From Lewinellaceae bacterium (GTDB taxonomy: Bacteria; Bacteroidota; Bacteroidia; Chitinophagales; Saprospiraceae), in assembly GCA_020636005.1 (NCBI GenBank), contig JACJYR010000004.1, forward strand, positions 496,001 to 560,000: a stretch of 64,000 bases of DNA, written 5' to 3'. This document shows positions 1-7,080 of this stretch, one piece after another (positions within the stretch are counted from its first letter, which is position 1; each line of letters opens with the position of its first letter). The translations under genes and the position numbers were made by a program. A model generated the notes under the pieces. That model saw only the letters and a list, made by a program, of their open reading frames with translations. It did no database searches and was not told where the DNA came from.

Positions 1-828
1 GGACGGCGGCAGGCCCGCATCAATGACCTGCCAGGTTTTGCCGCCATCGGTGGAGGTGCGCACCCGCCTCGTCTCCGACTCGGTGTTGTAGGTGATGGCA
101 GCGAATCCGCCCTCTATGACTTCCACGGCGATGCCGACGCCGCCCTCGCTTATCACCAAGTCCCAGTGCCCACCGCCGTCGGTGGAGCGCAGGATGCCCC
201 CTTGGTTCGTGCAGAGCAATACGCCGTTTGACTCCACGATATGTATCACCCAGCCATCCTCCACGACGTGCTTCCAGGTCTTTCCACCATCGGCAGATTT
301 GAAAAGACCATTTTCGCAGCCGATGAAAAGGGCCCCGTCTTTTGCTTCAAAAACAGAGTGAATCGAATGCTCCTCGAAGTCCGTGAACATGGGCATCCAA
401 ATATCTGTGTTGTATAATTTTTGGAAAAAACCGCCGCTATAGTTGACAGCAAATACCCCCGCCTGACCTGCGGAAACGATGTTGCTGTGAGGATTCAGGG
501 AAATTTCTTTGTCCCAAACCGGGGTCACGGCAGTCGTGCTGCTGCGATAGACGCCATTTTCAGCACCTAAAAAAAGCCCGTCGTCACTTGCAAAAAACCG
601 CTGTGCCTGCAACCCTTCCGGCAGTCCTGCGCTGATGTCATGCCACGTCTGCCCGCCGTCTGCGGATTGGAAAATGATGTTGGTGGCGACCAGCTTGGTG
701 CATCCAGTCTTGGCGGCAGGCGATGAAAGGGCAAGTCCTACGGCCATTGGCAAACCGTTCTCCTGAATTTGCTGACAAGCAACAAGGCTTAGAAAAATAA
801 GCGAAAAAGCAAGGTGGAAACTGCGCAT
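1..828 (-). CDS. Lipoprotein with Asp-box (BNR) beta-propeller, 3' end outside window
   Basis: The frame is open from an ATG at 828 to the left edge, so only the first 276 residues are visible. The N terminus is a signal peptide ending in a lipobox (SLVAC, Cys18), so an outer-surface lipoprotein is likely. At least four Asp-box motifs are visible (SADGGQTW, SADGGKTW, STDGGGHW, STDGGKTW), separated by about 40-70 residues. This is the signature of sialidase-like, VPS10-like or Ycf48-like propellers. Such propellers usually bind proteins or glycans. No catalytic sialidase residues are seen, so an enzymatic role is not supported. The function is otherwise unknown. Confidence 0.8.
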   Translation of the reverse strand, partial: MRSFHLAFSLIFLSLVACQQIQENGLPMAVGLALSSPAAKTGCTKLVATNIIFQSADGGQTWHDISAGLPEGLQAQRFFASDDGLFLGAENGVYRSSTTAVTPVWDKEISLNPHSNIVSAGQAGVFAVNYSGGFFQKLYNTDIWMPMFTDFEEHSIHSVFEAKDGALFIGCENGLFKSADGGKTWKHVVEDGWVIHIVESNGVLLCTNQGGILRSTDGGGHWDLVISEGGVGIAVEVIEGGFAAITYNTESETRRVRTSTDGGKTWQVIDAGLPPS

Positions 829-950
829 GATATTGAATTTTGTTGGTGAAAGAATGGGGCAAAGTTGCGGGAGGGGAAAGGTGTAATGCGAATTTTGGGT
901 GTAAAAGGGTGTAAAGGAGGTGTAAAAGATGGGGGTTATGAAGGTAGATT

Positions 951-1055
951 TTATCCTTCGCCCACCATTTTTAAGATACCACCGAACAATTTGGGATGGA
1001 GTTGCCCAATTTGGATGAGATTGGTGACTGGAGAGGTGTCGCTGACGATTATCAT
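951..1055 (-). pseudogene. Truncated DUF3368-type PIN-domain toxin
   Basis: A 34-codon frame starts at an ATG that overlaps the stop of the UPF0175 gene (ATGA). Its start, MIIVSDTSP, followed by TNLIQIGQL, is the typical N terminus of DUF3368/PIN ribonucleases and keeps the first catalytic Asp (D6). The match fades around residue 22 and the frame stops at 951. A full PIN protein needs about 130-160 residues with three or four acidic residues, so this is a broken toxin. The ATGA overlap and order, antitoxin then toxin, are those of an intact UPF0175-PIN module. Confidence 0.75.
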
Positions 1056-1297
1056 GCGTTGGGTTGAATGCCGAGGTTTTCCAAATCCTTTTCAAAATCC
1101 TTCATATCATAGTGGATATACACGTCCCGTTTCGCCAGTTCTTTCTGGAAGGCGATTTGCCCCAGCCCCGCCAGCCGTTTTGCCTGTCCCATCGTCAGCC
1201 GCTTTTTTTCGTATAGATAGACGGCGAGTTCCAACCTTAGTTGTTCCGGCGTCATGTGGATTTGCTCCATGACCTGATTGGGAATATCTATGACCAT
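1052..1297 (-). CDS. UPF0175 family antitoxin-like protein
   Basis: This 81-residue protein begins MVIDIPNQVMEQ and contains the UPF0175 core (ELAVYLYEKKRLTMGQAKRL, then GLGQIAFQKEL), a small helical/HTH-like fold usually encoded before PIN-domain toxins. A TTG codon at 1315 would add six residues, but a TAACTTTG promoter box lies at 1313-1320, so transcription should begin after that codon and the ATG at 1297 is preferred. The partner toxin directly downstream is truncated, so the antitoxin may be an orphan kept by chance or as a regulator. Confidence 0.8.
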   Translation of the reverse strand: MVIDIPNQVMEQIHMTPEQLRLELAVYLYEKKRLTMGQAKRLAGLGQIAFQKELAKRDVYIHYDMKDFEKDLENLGIQPNA

Positions 1298-1312
1298 TGT
1301 CTTATTTTTTTC

Positions 1313-1320
1313 CAAAGTTA
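1313..1320 (-). promoter_or_regulatory. Bacteroidota -7 box for the UPF0175/PIN pair
   Basis: The minus strand reads TAACTTTG, matching TAnnTTTG. A weak -33 element (TTC in place of TTG) lies 20 bases upstream. The predicted transcription start is near 1306. Confidence 0.45.
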
Positions 1321-1610
1321 CGGGATTGTTGCCGGATTCAGAATGGGAGAAATGAAATACCTAATGAACGCATTTTACTGTCTTTTTTACTGGTTTAAAA
1401 TACAGCTTTATTCAACCCATCCATGTTGTGCAAGCCCAACGGGGATATAAATAGGTAAATCCGTAATCGGTATAACAAGCAAGCGAATAAGCAGGAAGAC
1501 TTTTTATGAATGGAGCCTTGCAGACCACCCGCTATAAAATTCTCACCATCAATCATTTGACTGGTCATTTCAACTGGCGCAAATTTTTTTCAAAAAATCT
1601 TCAAAAAAAC
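1321..1610. other. Intergenic stretch, no gene seen
   Basis: Both strands are interrupted by stops, and no remnant of a known family was recognised. Apart from one copy of a 21-bp direct repeat at 1457-1477, it appears to be spacer between the divergent UPF0175 and arsR promoters. Confidence 0.5.
1457..1477 (+). repeat. 21-bp direct repeat, copy 1
   Basis: This matches 3608-3628 with two mismatches in 21 bases (core AATCCGTAATC). The two copies lie in the same orientation and bracket the ArsR-SRPBCC-DoxX operon. Confidence 0.6.
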
Positions 1611-1657
1611 TTGCGCAACTAATTGGTTGCGCATACATTTGCAACCAATTAGTTGCG
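1611..1657 (+). promoter_or_regulatory. Promoter overlaid by a 17-bp inverted-repeat operator (arsR operon)
   Basis: TTG at 1611-1613, 20 bases, then TACATTTG at 1634-1641 is a full Bacteroidota promoter. A perfect 17-bp inverted repeat (arms 1614-1630 and 1641-1657, 10-base spacer) sits on it. The left arm fills the gap between the -33 and -7 boxes, and the right arm starts at the last base of the -7 box and covers the expected start site. Each arm is itself an imperfect palindrome around AACTAATTGGTT. This geometry predicts autorepression by the ArsR protein encoded 17 bases downstream. Confidence 0.8.
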
Positions 1658-1674
1658 AATAAAAATACACGACC

Positions 1675-2001
1675 ATGCGCAGAGACGTTTTTCAAGCCAT
1701 CGCCGACCCGACCCGCCGGGCCATTTTGAGCCTGCTGCTGGTGCAGGGCATGACCCCCAATGCGCTCGCCGACCATTTTGACAGCACCCGGCAAGCGGTG
1801 TCCAAACACCTTCAAATCCTGACCGAATGCGAACTGGTGAAGCCAGAGCAGCAGGGCAGGGAGATTTATTACAAAATTGAAATTGACAAAATGAAAGAGA
1901 TTGACCAATGGCTGGAACAGTTTCGCAAGGTTTGGGAACAGCGCTTCAACCAACTCGATGAATTACTTCAAACTTTAAAATCTAAAAAAAATGACAAGTG
2001 A
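1675..2001 (+). CDS. ArsR/SmtB-family winged-helix repressor
   Basis: This 108-residue protein begins MRRDVFQAIADPTRRAILSL, the standard opening of SdpR-like ArsR regulators. The recognition helix region DSTRQAVSKHLQIL lies at about residues 42-55, followed by the wing (EQQGREIYYKI). No metal-binding CVC motif is seen, so it is of the non-metal type that usually pairs with SRPBCC proteins. Its stop overlaps the next start by 11 bases, so co-transcription and translational coupling are likely. The inverted repeat over the promoter is its probable operator. The inducer is unknown. Confidence 0.9.
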   Translation: MRRDVFQAIADPTRRAILSLLLVQGMTPNALADHFDSTRQAVSKHLQILTECELVKPEQQGREIYYKIEIDKMKEIDQWLEQFRKVWEQRFNQLDELLQTLKSKKNDK

Positions 2002-2497
2002 TTTGCTATTCGATTTTACCGTGGACAAAACAGCCAAAACGGTATTCATAACCAGGGAATTTGATGCCGGCCTTTCGCTGGTTTGGGATGCTTTTACCAA
2101 AGCAGAACTACTTGACCAATGGGTCGCACCAAAACCCTGGACCTCCAAAACAAAGTACATGAATTTTGTAGTTGGCGGACGAAGGTTTTATGCCATGGTA
2201 AGCCCCGAAGGGTTGGAACGTTGGTCCATTCAGGAATATACTTCCATTACGCCAAAAACCAATTTTAAAATGCATAATGCCTTTGCTGACAAAGATGAAA
2301 ACCCTGAATTGCCGGGTTCGGATTGGGATTATCATTTCAGCGAACAAAACGGCATAACCAAAGTCAGGATTACCATTTTTAATGAATCTCTTGCCCGCAT
2401 GGAAAAGATGATTGAAATGGGCTTCAAGGAAGGGTTTAAAATGACCATTGAAAACCTGGAAAACCTTTTGGCAACTATATCACATAAAAACAATTAA
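1991..2497 (+). CDS. SRPBCC (AHSA1-like) domain protein
   Basis: This 168-residue protein has the activator-of-Hsp90-like START fold signature: ITREFDAG, then LVWDAFTKAELLDQWVAPKP, then a long C-terminal helix. These proteins form a hydrophobic cavity that binds small lipophilic ligands, and in ArsR operons they are thought to be ligand sensors or carriers. It starts inside the arsR stop region and is followed after one base by a clear paralogue, so the pair arose by tandem duplication. The ligand cannot be read from the sequence. Confidence 0.85.
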   Translation: MTSDLLFDFTVDKTAKTVFITREFDAGLSLVWDAFTKAELLDQWVAPKPWTSKTKYMNFVVGGRRFYAMVSPEGLERWSIQEYTSITPKTNFKMHNAFADKDENPELPGSDWDYHFSEQNGITKVRITIFNESLARMEKMIEMGFKEGFKMTIENLENLLATISHKNN

Positions 2498-2498
2498 C

Positions 2499-3011
2499 AT
2501 GACTGCAACACTTCAATTCGACTTCCTTGTGGACAAGGAAAACAACACCCTCACCATCCGCCGGGAGTTTGCGGCAGGCCGCCAGCTCGTTTGGGACTGC
2601 TACACCAAAAGCGAACTGCTCGACCAATGGTTTGCGCCTAAACCGTTTACGACCAAAACGAAGTCTATGGTTTTCAGTCCCGGCGGGCATTGGCACTACG
2701 CCATGATTGACCCCTCCAACGGCAACGAATACTGGGGCTGGACAGAGTACCTCACCATCCGTCCCATTGATTTTTACACTTCTTTGGACGCTTTCAGCAA
2801 CGAGGCGGGCGAAATCAACGACAAACTGCCCCGTGCAAAATGGGTGACCACCTTCACCGACAAAGGCGAACATGCGCTGGTTGAAACCGTCGTCACCTAC
2901 AACTCGCTCACGGACCTGGAGGCCATCCTTCAAATGGGCATGGAAGGTGGCATGAGATCCACCATGGAGCGGCTGGATGAATTGCTCGCATCCTTGATTT
3001 TTCAACAATGA
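2499..3011 (+). CDS. SRPBCC (AHSA1-like) domain protein, tandem paralogue
   Basis: The 170 residues align end to end with the preceding protein: QFDFLVDK, IRREFAAGRQLVWDCYTK, then LLDQWFAPKPFTTKTK. An upstream in-frame ATG at 2448 lies inside the previous gene and would add 17 residues with no family match, so the ATG at 2499 is chosen. It has the same cavity fold and probable ligand-handling role as its neighbour. Keeping two copies in one operon suggests either different ligands or a heterodimer, which is inference. Confidence 0.85.
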   Translation: MTATLQFDFLVDKENNTLTIRREFAAGRQLVWDCYTKSELLDQWFAPKPFTTKTKSMVFSPGGHWHYAMIDPSNGNEYWGWTEYLTIRPIDFYTSLDAFSNEAGEINDKLPRAKWVTTFTDKGEHALVETVVTYNSLTDLEAILQMGMEGGMRSTMERLDELLASLIFQQ

Positions 3012-3093
3012 AAAAAAACGAAATCAGGGGCGCCAAGTCAGGCGGCATCTTCAGGTTGCTGCCTGTCTTGGGCCTGAAACGATAGGGATTAAA

Positions 3094-3471
3094 GTGATAA
3101 ATCAAAAAATCTTTTTTTGGATTGCGACCGCCATCATCTTTTTCTGGTGTGGCGTGATGACCGTCGTGTTTTTCGGCTCGGAGGAGCAAAAGATGGCGAT
3201 GGAACACTACGGATACCCGCCCTATTTCGGTACGATGCTCAATGTTTTCAGCATCATCGGGGCGGTTGCCCTCGTGCTGCCTGCGGTACCGGCGAGACTG
3301 AAAGAATGGGCCTACTTTGGGTTTGCGCTCAATTTCATCGGGGCCAGCGTTAGCAATTGGGCGGTGGATGGGTTCAGTTTTCAGGTGATTTTTCCGCTCT
3401 TGTTTTTTGTGCCGCTGGGCATTTCCTATTTTTTGTTTCACAAAATGGAGAAGGCAAAAGCGGTAGGTTGA
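3094..3471 (+). CDS. DoxX-like small membrane protein
   Basis: This 125-residue protein has four hydrophobic segments (about residues 6-27, 48-66, 72-90 and 96-115) and the DoxX-like pattern EHYGYPPYFGTML, often seen at the end of ArsR-SRPBCC operons. The start is a GTG at 3094; no in-frame ATG lies nearby upstream. It is probably the last gene of the operon, followed by a terminator at 3519-3553. The biochemical role of these short DoxX-like proteins is not established. Confidence 0.75.
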   Translation: MINQKIFFWIATAIIFFWCGVMTVVFFGSEEQKMAMEHYGYPPYFGTMLNVFSIIGAVALVLPAVPARLKEWAYFGFALNFIGASVSNWAVDGFSFQVIFPLLFFVPLGISYFLFHKMEKAKAVG

Positions 3472-3518
3472 ACTACAAGGGTTCTTAACTGAATAAAAAT
3501 TTCAAAGTGTCCGAAAAA

Positions 3519-3553
3519 GGCACGGAGCGACCAACTCCCGTGTCTTTTTTTTT
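3519..3553 (+). terminator. Rho-independent terminator of the arsR operon
   Basis: A 7-bp stem (GGCACGG with CCGTGTC, one G-T pair) encloses a loop of about 12 bases and is followed by nine T residues. Confidence 0.75.
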
Positions 3554-3607
3554 AACGCCCACATTCCCACGACTGTATCAAGTGGCTAGCCAGTAATATT
3601 GGTTGAG

Positions 3608-3628
3608 AAATCCGTAATCAGTGTAACA
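3608..3628 (+). repeat. 21-bp direct repeat, copy 2
   Basis: This is the second copy of the 1457-1477 repeat, two mismatches in 21 bases, same orientation. It lies just past the terminator of the arsR operon. Confidence 0.6.
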
Positions 3629-3709
3629 TAAGGGCAGACCAGCCTTCCGGCCTTTGCATTGTCAAATAAAAGGTGAATCACGCAATCGCAAATACCATCA
3701 ATTGCAGTC

Positions 3710-3868
3710 ATGGGCAACACGGCTATTTTGTTGGACAAATTTACACTGCTCACAGAGGTCGGCGGCAAGGAAGTGACCAATCCGTTTATGGTGACGGAGG
3801 TTTATTTGACAGAGGATGGGAAGTGGAAGTTGGGGTCGCTGTCGTTTAGGAAGTTGCTGAATCCGTAG
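3710..3868 (+). pseudogene. C-terminal fragment of an NTF2-like/SnoaL-type protein
   Basis: A 52-codon frame reads GNTAILLDKFTL, then GGKEVTNPFMVTEVY, then DGKWKLGSLSFRKLL. This is the end of the cone-shaped NTF2-like (DUF4440/SnoaL) fold. Eleven more codons are open upstream to a TGA at 3674-3676, and the first half of the domain is absent. It is therefore a relic, or at best a very short protein. It lies beside the 3608-3628 repeat, in a gap with no other gene. Confidence 0.6.
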
Positions 3869-4004
3869 GTTTATTAAGGTGAAGTATAGGGAGAAAGGAT
3901 GTAAAAGGATAGAAAAGCTAAAAAGTCTATTCTAAAATGATAGCAATTCCAGCCAATCTTGTTTTTTTGTGCCTTAAATTTCCTTCACAAAAAACCTCAA
4001 TTCA

Positions 4005-4952
4005 ATGAATGCTCACGAACGTTACTTTGCGAGAATATTGTTTAAAAATAAAGTCTTTGAATCGAAGGGTACGGTTTTTCAACAGTTTTTTGTAGAAGTA
4101 ATGCAAAGTGCGAATCCAAATTTTCGTAGCCCAAAACCACATGGAAGTGAGGGGGACTGGAAATGTGATGGTTATGACATTGGAACCGGTCAATTTTATC
4201 AGGTCTATGCCCCGGAAAAACCTTCAGAGAAAATCACAGAAGCCGTAGCCAAACTCGAAGATGCTTTGGAAGGAATGCTGGAAAAATGGAACGAATTCAC
4301 AGAGGTGAAGGAGTATTTTTTCGTTTATAACGACGATTTCAGAGGTGTTTACCCAGAAATTGAAAAGCGTCTGAGTGGTTTGAGCCAAAAGCATAAGATC
4401 CCTTGTTCGCTTTTTCTTGCCAATAACTTATTTCGAATATTTGAAACTTTGGGCGACGATTCAAAATCAAATTGCCTTCAATGTATTATACCTGAAGTTG
4501 CAAATAACAACAATACTGTCGTCAACTTTCAGGCGTTGAATGAAGTGGTCAAGCACATTGTTGCATTGCCTTATGAAGCCCCTAAACCTGGAAAAATCTT
4601 CCTGAAACCAGAATTCCTGAAAAAAATAGAATTCAACGTATTAAGCCAACCTGTCGCTCATTTATTGAGTGGGGGTTCATATCAAGTTGGCGCTTTGAAC
4701 CATTATTTTGATTTGGATCCGGATTTGAAGGTCATTTTGCAGCAAAAGTTTTCTGCTTTGTACGAAGAAAGTAAGCAACTTGTCACCGCTGACCATCCAG
4801 AGCAAAATGACGAACTTTTCTTCTTCATCTTTAAAAAGGCTTGTCCTGAAAAAGCAACTCAATCCTATGGTCGTGCTGTTGAAGTTTTGATGTCTTACTA
4901 TTTTGAATGCTGCGACATATTTGAACCTCCTAAAACCTCATTGTTTGACTGA
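4005..4952 (+). CDS. ABC-3C system first component (N-terminal nuclease-like region plus CTD)
   Basis: This 315-residue protein is the first of three tightly packed genes. The N-terminal region (residues 5-70) has a pattern like restriction-endonuclease-fold proteins: E31, GDWKCDGYD with D51 and D55, then FYQVYAPE (Q66). The usual catalytic Lys position is Tyr68, so activity is uncertain. The C-terminal third (from about residue 230) is helical with conserved aromatics, resembling the C-terminal domain described for ABC-three-component systems. The stop is two bases from the next start. The ABC-3C assignment rests mainly on the third gene and gene order. An alternative is an unrelated component of an SMC-like anti-plasmid system. 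Confidence 0.65.
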   Translation: MNAHERYFARILFKNKVFESKGTVFQQFFVEVMQSANPNFRSPKPHGSEGDWKCDGYDIGTGQFYQVYAPEKPSEKITEAVAKLEDALEGMLEKWNEFTEVKEYFFVYNDDFRGVYPEIEKRLSGLSQKHKIPCSLFLANNLFRIFETLGDDSKSNCLQCIIPEVANNNNTVVNFQALNEVVKHIVALPYEAPKPGKIFLKPEFLKKIEFNVLSQPVAHLLSGGSYQVGALNHYFDLDPDLKVILQQKFSALYEESKQLVTADHPEQNDELFFFIFKKACPEKATQSYGRAVEVLMSYYFECCDIFEPPKTSLFD

Positions 4953-4954
4953 AC

Positions 4955-5200
4955 ATGATTTTACCAAATAAGCATATTACCGTTTCACAATCCCTTTGGG
5001 GTTTGGCGGCTTTTCTTCTGACGTTTTTGGATGTACCAAAAACTGTGGATGAACTTTGGTCAAAATTTGAAAAAATTAATGATTCGCCTAAATTTCCCGC
5101 GAGGCAAAGCTTTGAGCGGGTTGTATTGGCACTGGATTTTTTATACCTCATTGACGCCATTGAAATTACTGGTGACGGAAAAATTAAACTATGCGCCTGA
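4955..5200 (+). CDS. ABC-3C middle component
   Basis: This 81-residue protein sits between the first component and the ATPase, two bases after the former and overlapping the latter by ten. It is rich in helix, with a winged-helix-like pattern (TVDELWSKFEKI, FERVVLALDFLYLID, EITGDGKIKL). The final segment looks like the wing of a small wHTH domain. Middle components of ABC-3C systems are short proteins of this kind that bridge the ATPase and the effector. The assignment is by position and fold pattern only. Confidence 0.65.
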   Translation: MILPNKHITVSQSLWGLAAFLLTFLDVPKTVDELWSKFEKINDSPKFPARQSFERVVLALDFLYLIDAIEITGDGKIKLCA

Positions 5201-6933
5201 TAAAGTTGTCCGCAAATCAAGAGACCTTCAACCCAATCCGGTTCAATAGAACCGGGCTGTCCCTGATTTTGGCTACACAGAAAGTTGAAGACGCACAGAA
5301 AACTTACAACAGCACAGGCAAGTCTCTTTCCATTGTCTTAACTCATTTTTGTCTAGGGTCAAATCCAATCAAGCCACTTGAAAAAAAACTTCCCGGATGG
5401 GAGTTTTCATTAACTTTTGAGATAAACGGCTCAGAGTATGTTAGCCGCAGGAGTACTTCCAAGCAAAATCAAATTCTTTTAAATGACACCAAGTATCGGC
5501 TAAAGGATTTCCATACTTTTCTGTTTGATCTGTTGTTTGACCCGATTGACAACCTCGAATTTGTTTCTTTTAGGTCATTGATTTCCCGTTTTATCCGTTA
5601 TGGGCGGGGCAGTTACAAAAGCGCAACAACTTTTATAGACAAGGAAAAAGCATACGCAGAACTTATCAACAATACATACTTGCTTGGGTTAGACCCAAAT
5701 ATCGTTTTCGACAAGTATAAATTGAAAAAAGACCTTGACGATGCTACCTCGTTTATTCATCAATTTGAAAAAAAGCCTGAATTTCAGAGGCTTGTATCTG
5801 ATTCAGGAGGCGGTAAAAGCATTGACATCAACATAAGAAACTTGAAAGACTCTGCCGAGCGTCTTAATAAATCGCTGAGTTCCTTTGTCGTTGCCGAAGA
5901 TTACCACATCATCAAACAAGAAGCCGATGAATTTGCCCGCTTAATTGCTGAGCAGCAAAATGAAATTACCCGACTTCAAAATGCGGTAAATAATATTGAA
6001 ACCTCTCTTTCTCTGCGGAAAGAAGTTGCTGTGGAGAAAGTGCTTCGACTTTACGAAGAGGCAAAAGTAGAACTGCCTGAAATGCTCAAAAAAAATGTAC
6101 AGGAAGTAGAGCAGTTCCATAAAGCTTTGTTAACAGACAGAACCAACCGCCTAACCAAAGAAAAGCAACAATTTGAAAAGCAAATTGAACAACTCAAATC
6201 AGAAATTGGCAAACTTGGCGAACAGCAGAGTAAACGGTTACAGCTATTGAAAGGCAAAGGTGCATTGGATCAGTATCTCGCCTTGAGTCAAAAACTATCT
6301 GAAACTGAAGAACGGCTTCAGCGATATGAGCTATTCCGAGAAATAACAACTCAACAGAAAAACAAAATCAACGAGATTCAAATAAGCCTCAAAGCGGGAA
6401 ATATCACTGCAAATAACTATCTCACGGAACAGGCAGAGGCTGTCAAAGATGAAAACATTTCACTTTTCCAATCTATCGTTCAGCAATGTTACGATGACAA
6501 AAGTGCAGGAATTGAAATTGAAAATAATGAAGGTATCAATCAAATCCGGTTTAACATTAACCCTTATATTGATACAGACGGAGGCGGAGGTGTAAATAAA
6601 GTAAAGATTTTTTGCTTCGATTGGACGCTTTTACTTGCCCAGCATCGCCACAAAGTAAAATTCCTTTGGCATGATAGCCTTATTTTTGAAGGTGTTGACC
6701 CTCGCCAACGTGGTACTCTCCTAAAATATGCACTTGAAGAATCAGAAAAGCGTGGCTTTCAATATATCATTGCCTTGAACCAAGATGAATTTGAAGCGGC
6801 TCGTAAAGATTTAGAAACACTCGAATCAGGGCTATTCGATAAAATCTACAATCGTAGAGTTCTAGAGCTGACCGACGAATCTGATGAGAAAAAGCTATTG
6901 GGCATTTATGCAGAAATGAATTTGAATAGATAG
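5191..6933 (+). CDS. DUF2326-type SMC-like ABC ATPase of an ABC-3C system
   Basis: The 580 residues are arranged as in coiled-coil ABC ATPases. A P-loop variant NSTGKS lies at residues 40-45. A long coiled coil rich in E, K, Q and L spans about residues 165-420. A Gly-rich signature-like segment lies at about 470, followed by Walker B and D-loop (LWHDSLIFEGVDPRQ, D495). This is the layout of DUF2326 proteins, the ATPase of ABC-three-component conflict systems. The P-loop has Asn in place of the usual leading Gly, a known trait of this clade. All three genes are visibly AT-richer than the flanking metabolic genes, which suggests acquisition by transfer. It would act in the cytoplasm on nucleic acid or nucleoprotein substrates. 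Confidence 0.75.
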   Translation: MRLIKLSANQETFNPIRFNRTGLSLILATQKVEDAQKTYNSTGKSLSIVLTHFCLGSNPIKPLEKKLPGWEFSLTFEINGSEYVSRRSTSKQNQILLNDTKYRLKDFHTFLFDLLFDPIDNLEFVSFRSLISRFIRYGRGSYKSATTFIDKEKAYAELINNTYLLGLDPNIVFDKYKLKKDLDDATSFIHQFEKKPEFQRLVSDSGGGKSIDINIRNLKDSAERLNKSLSSFVVAEDYHIIKQEADEFARLIAEQQNEITRLQNAVNNIETSLSLRKEVAVEKVLRLYEEAKVELPEMLKKNVQEVEQFHKALLTDRTNRLTKEKQQFEKQIEQLKSEIGKLGEQQSKRLQLLKGKGALDQYLALSQKLSETEERLQRYELFREITTQQKNKINEIQISLKAGNITANNYLTEQAEAVKDENISLFQSIVQQCYDDKSAGIEIENNEGINQIRFNINPYIDTDGGGGVNKVKIFCFDWTLLLAQHRHKVKFLWHDSLIFEGVDPRQRGTLLKYALEESEKRGFQYIIALNQDEFEAARKDLETLESGLFDKIYNRRVLELTDESDEKKLLGIYAEMNLNR

Positions 6934-7080
6934 CGCAATTCTTTCATAGCCAAAATAGGAATTACTTACCCTGTTTGATTTTCGTAACCTCCCGTTTCTT
7001 TTCCGTAATTTTCCCTCAAAATTCAGTGCTTTCTTTGCCCCGAAAACCCATCCAACCCACCACAATCAAACAATTCAGCA

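Noticed and set aside
3008..3085. 25-codon frame starting MKKNEIRGAK that overlaps the second SRPBCC stop (ATGA)
   Set aside because: The overlap looks like a coupled gene, but the peptide has no recognisable features and ends before the DoxX-like gene; chance is likely.
3586..3780. 64-codon minus-strand frame
   Set aside because: It lies opposite the NTF2-like fragment, whose + strand reading clearly matches a known fold.
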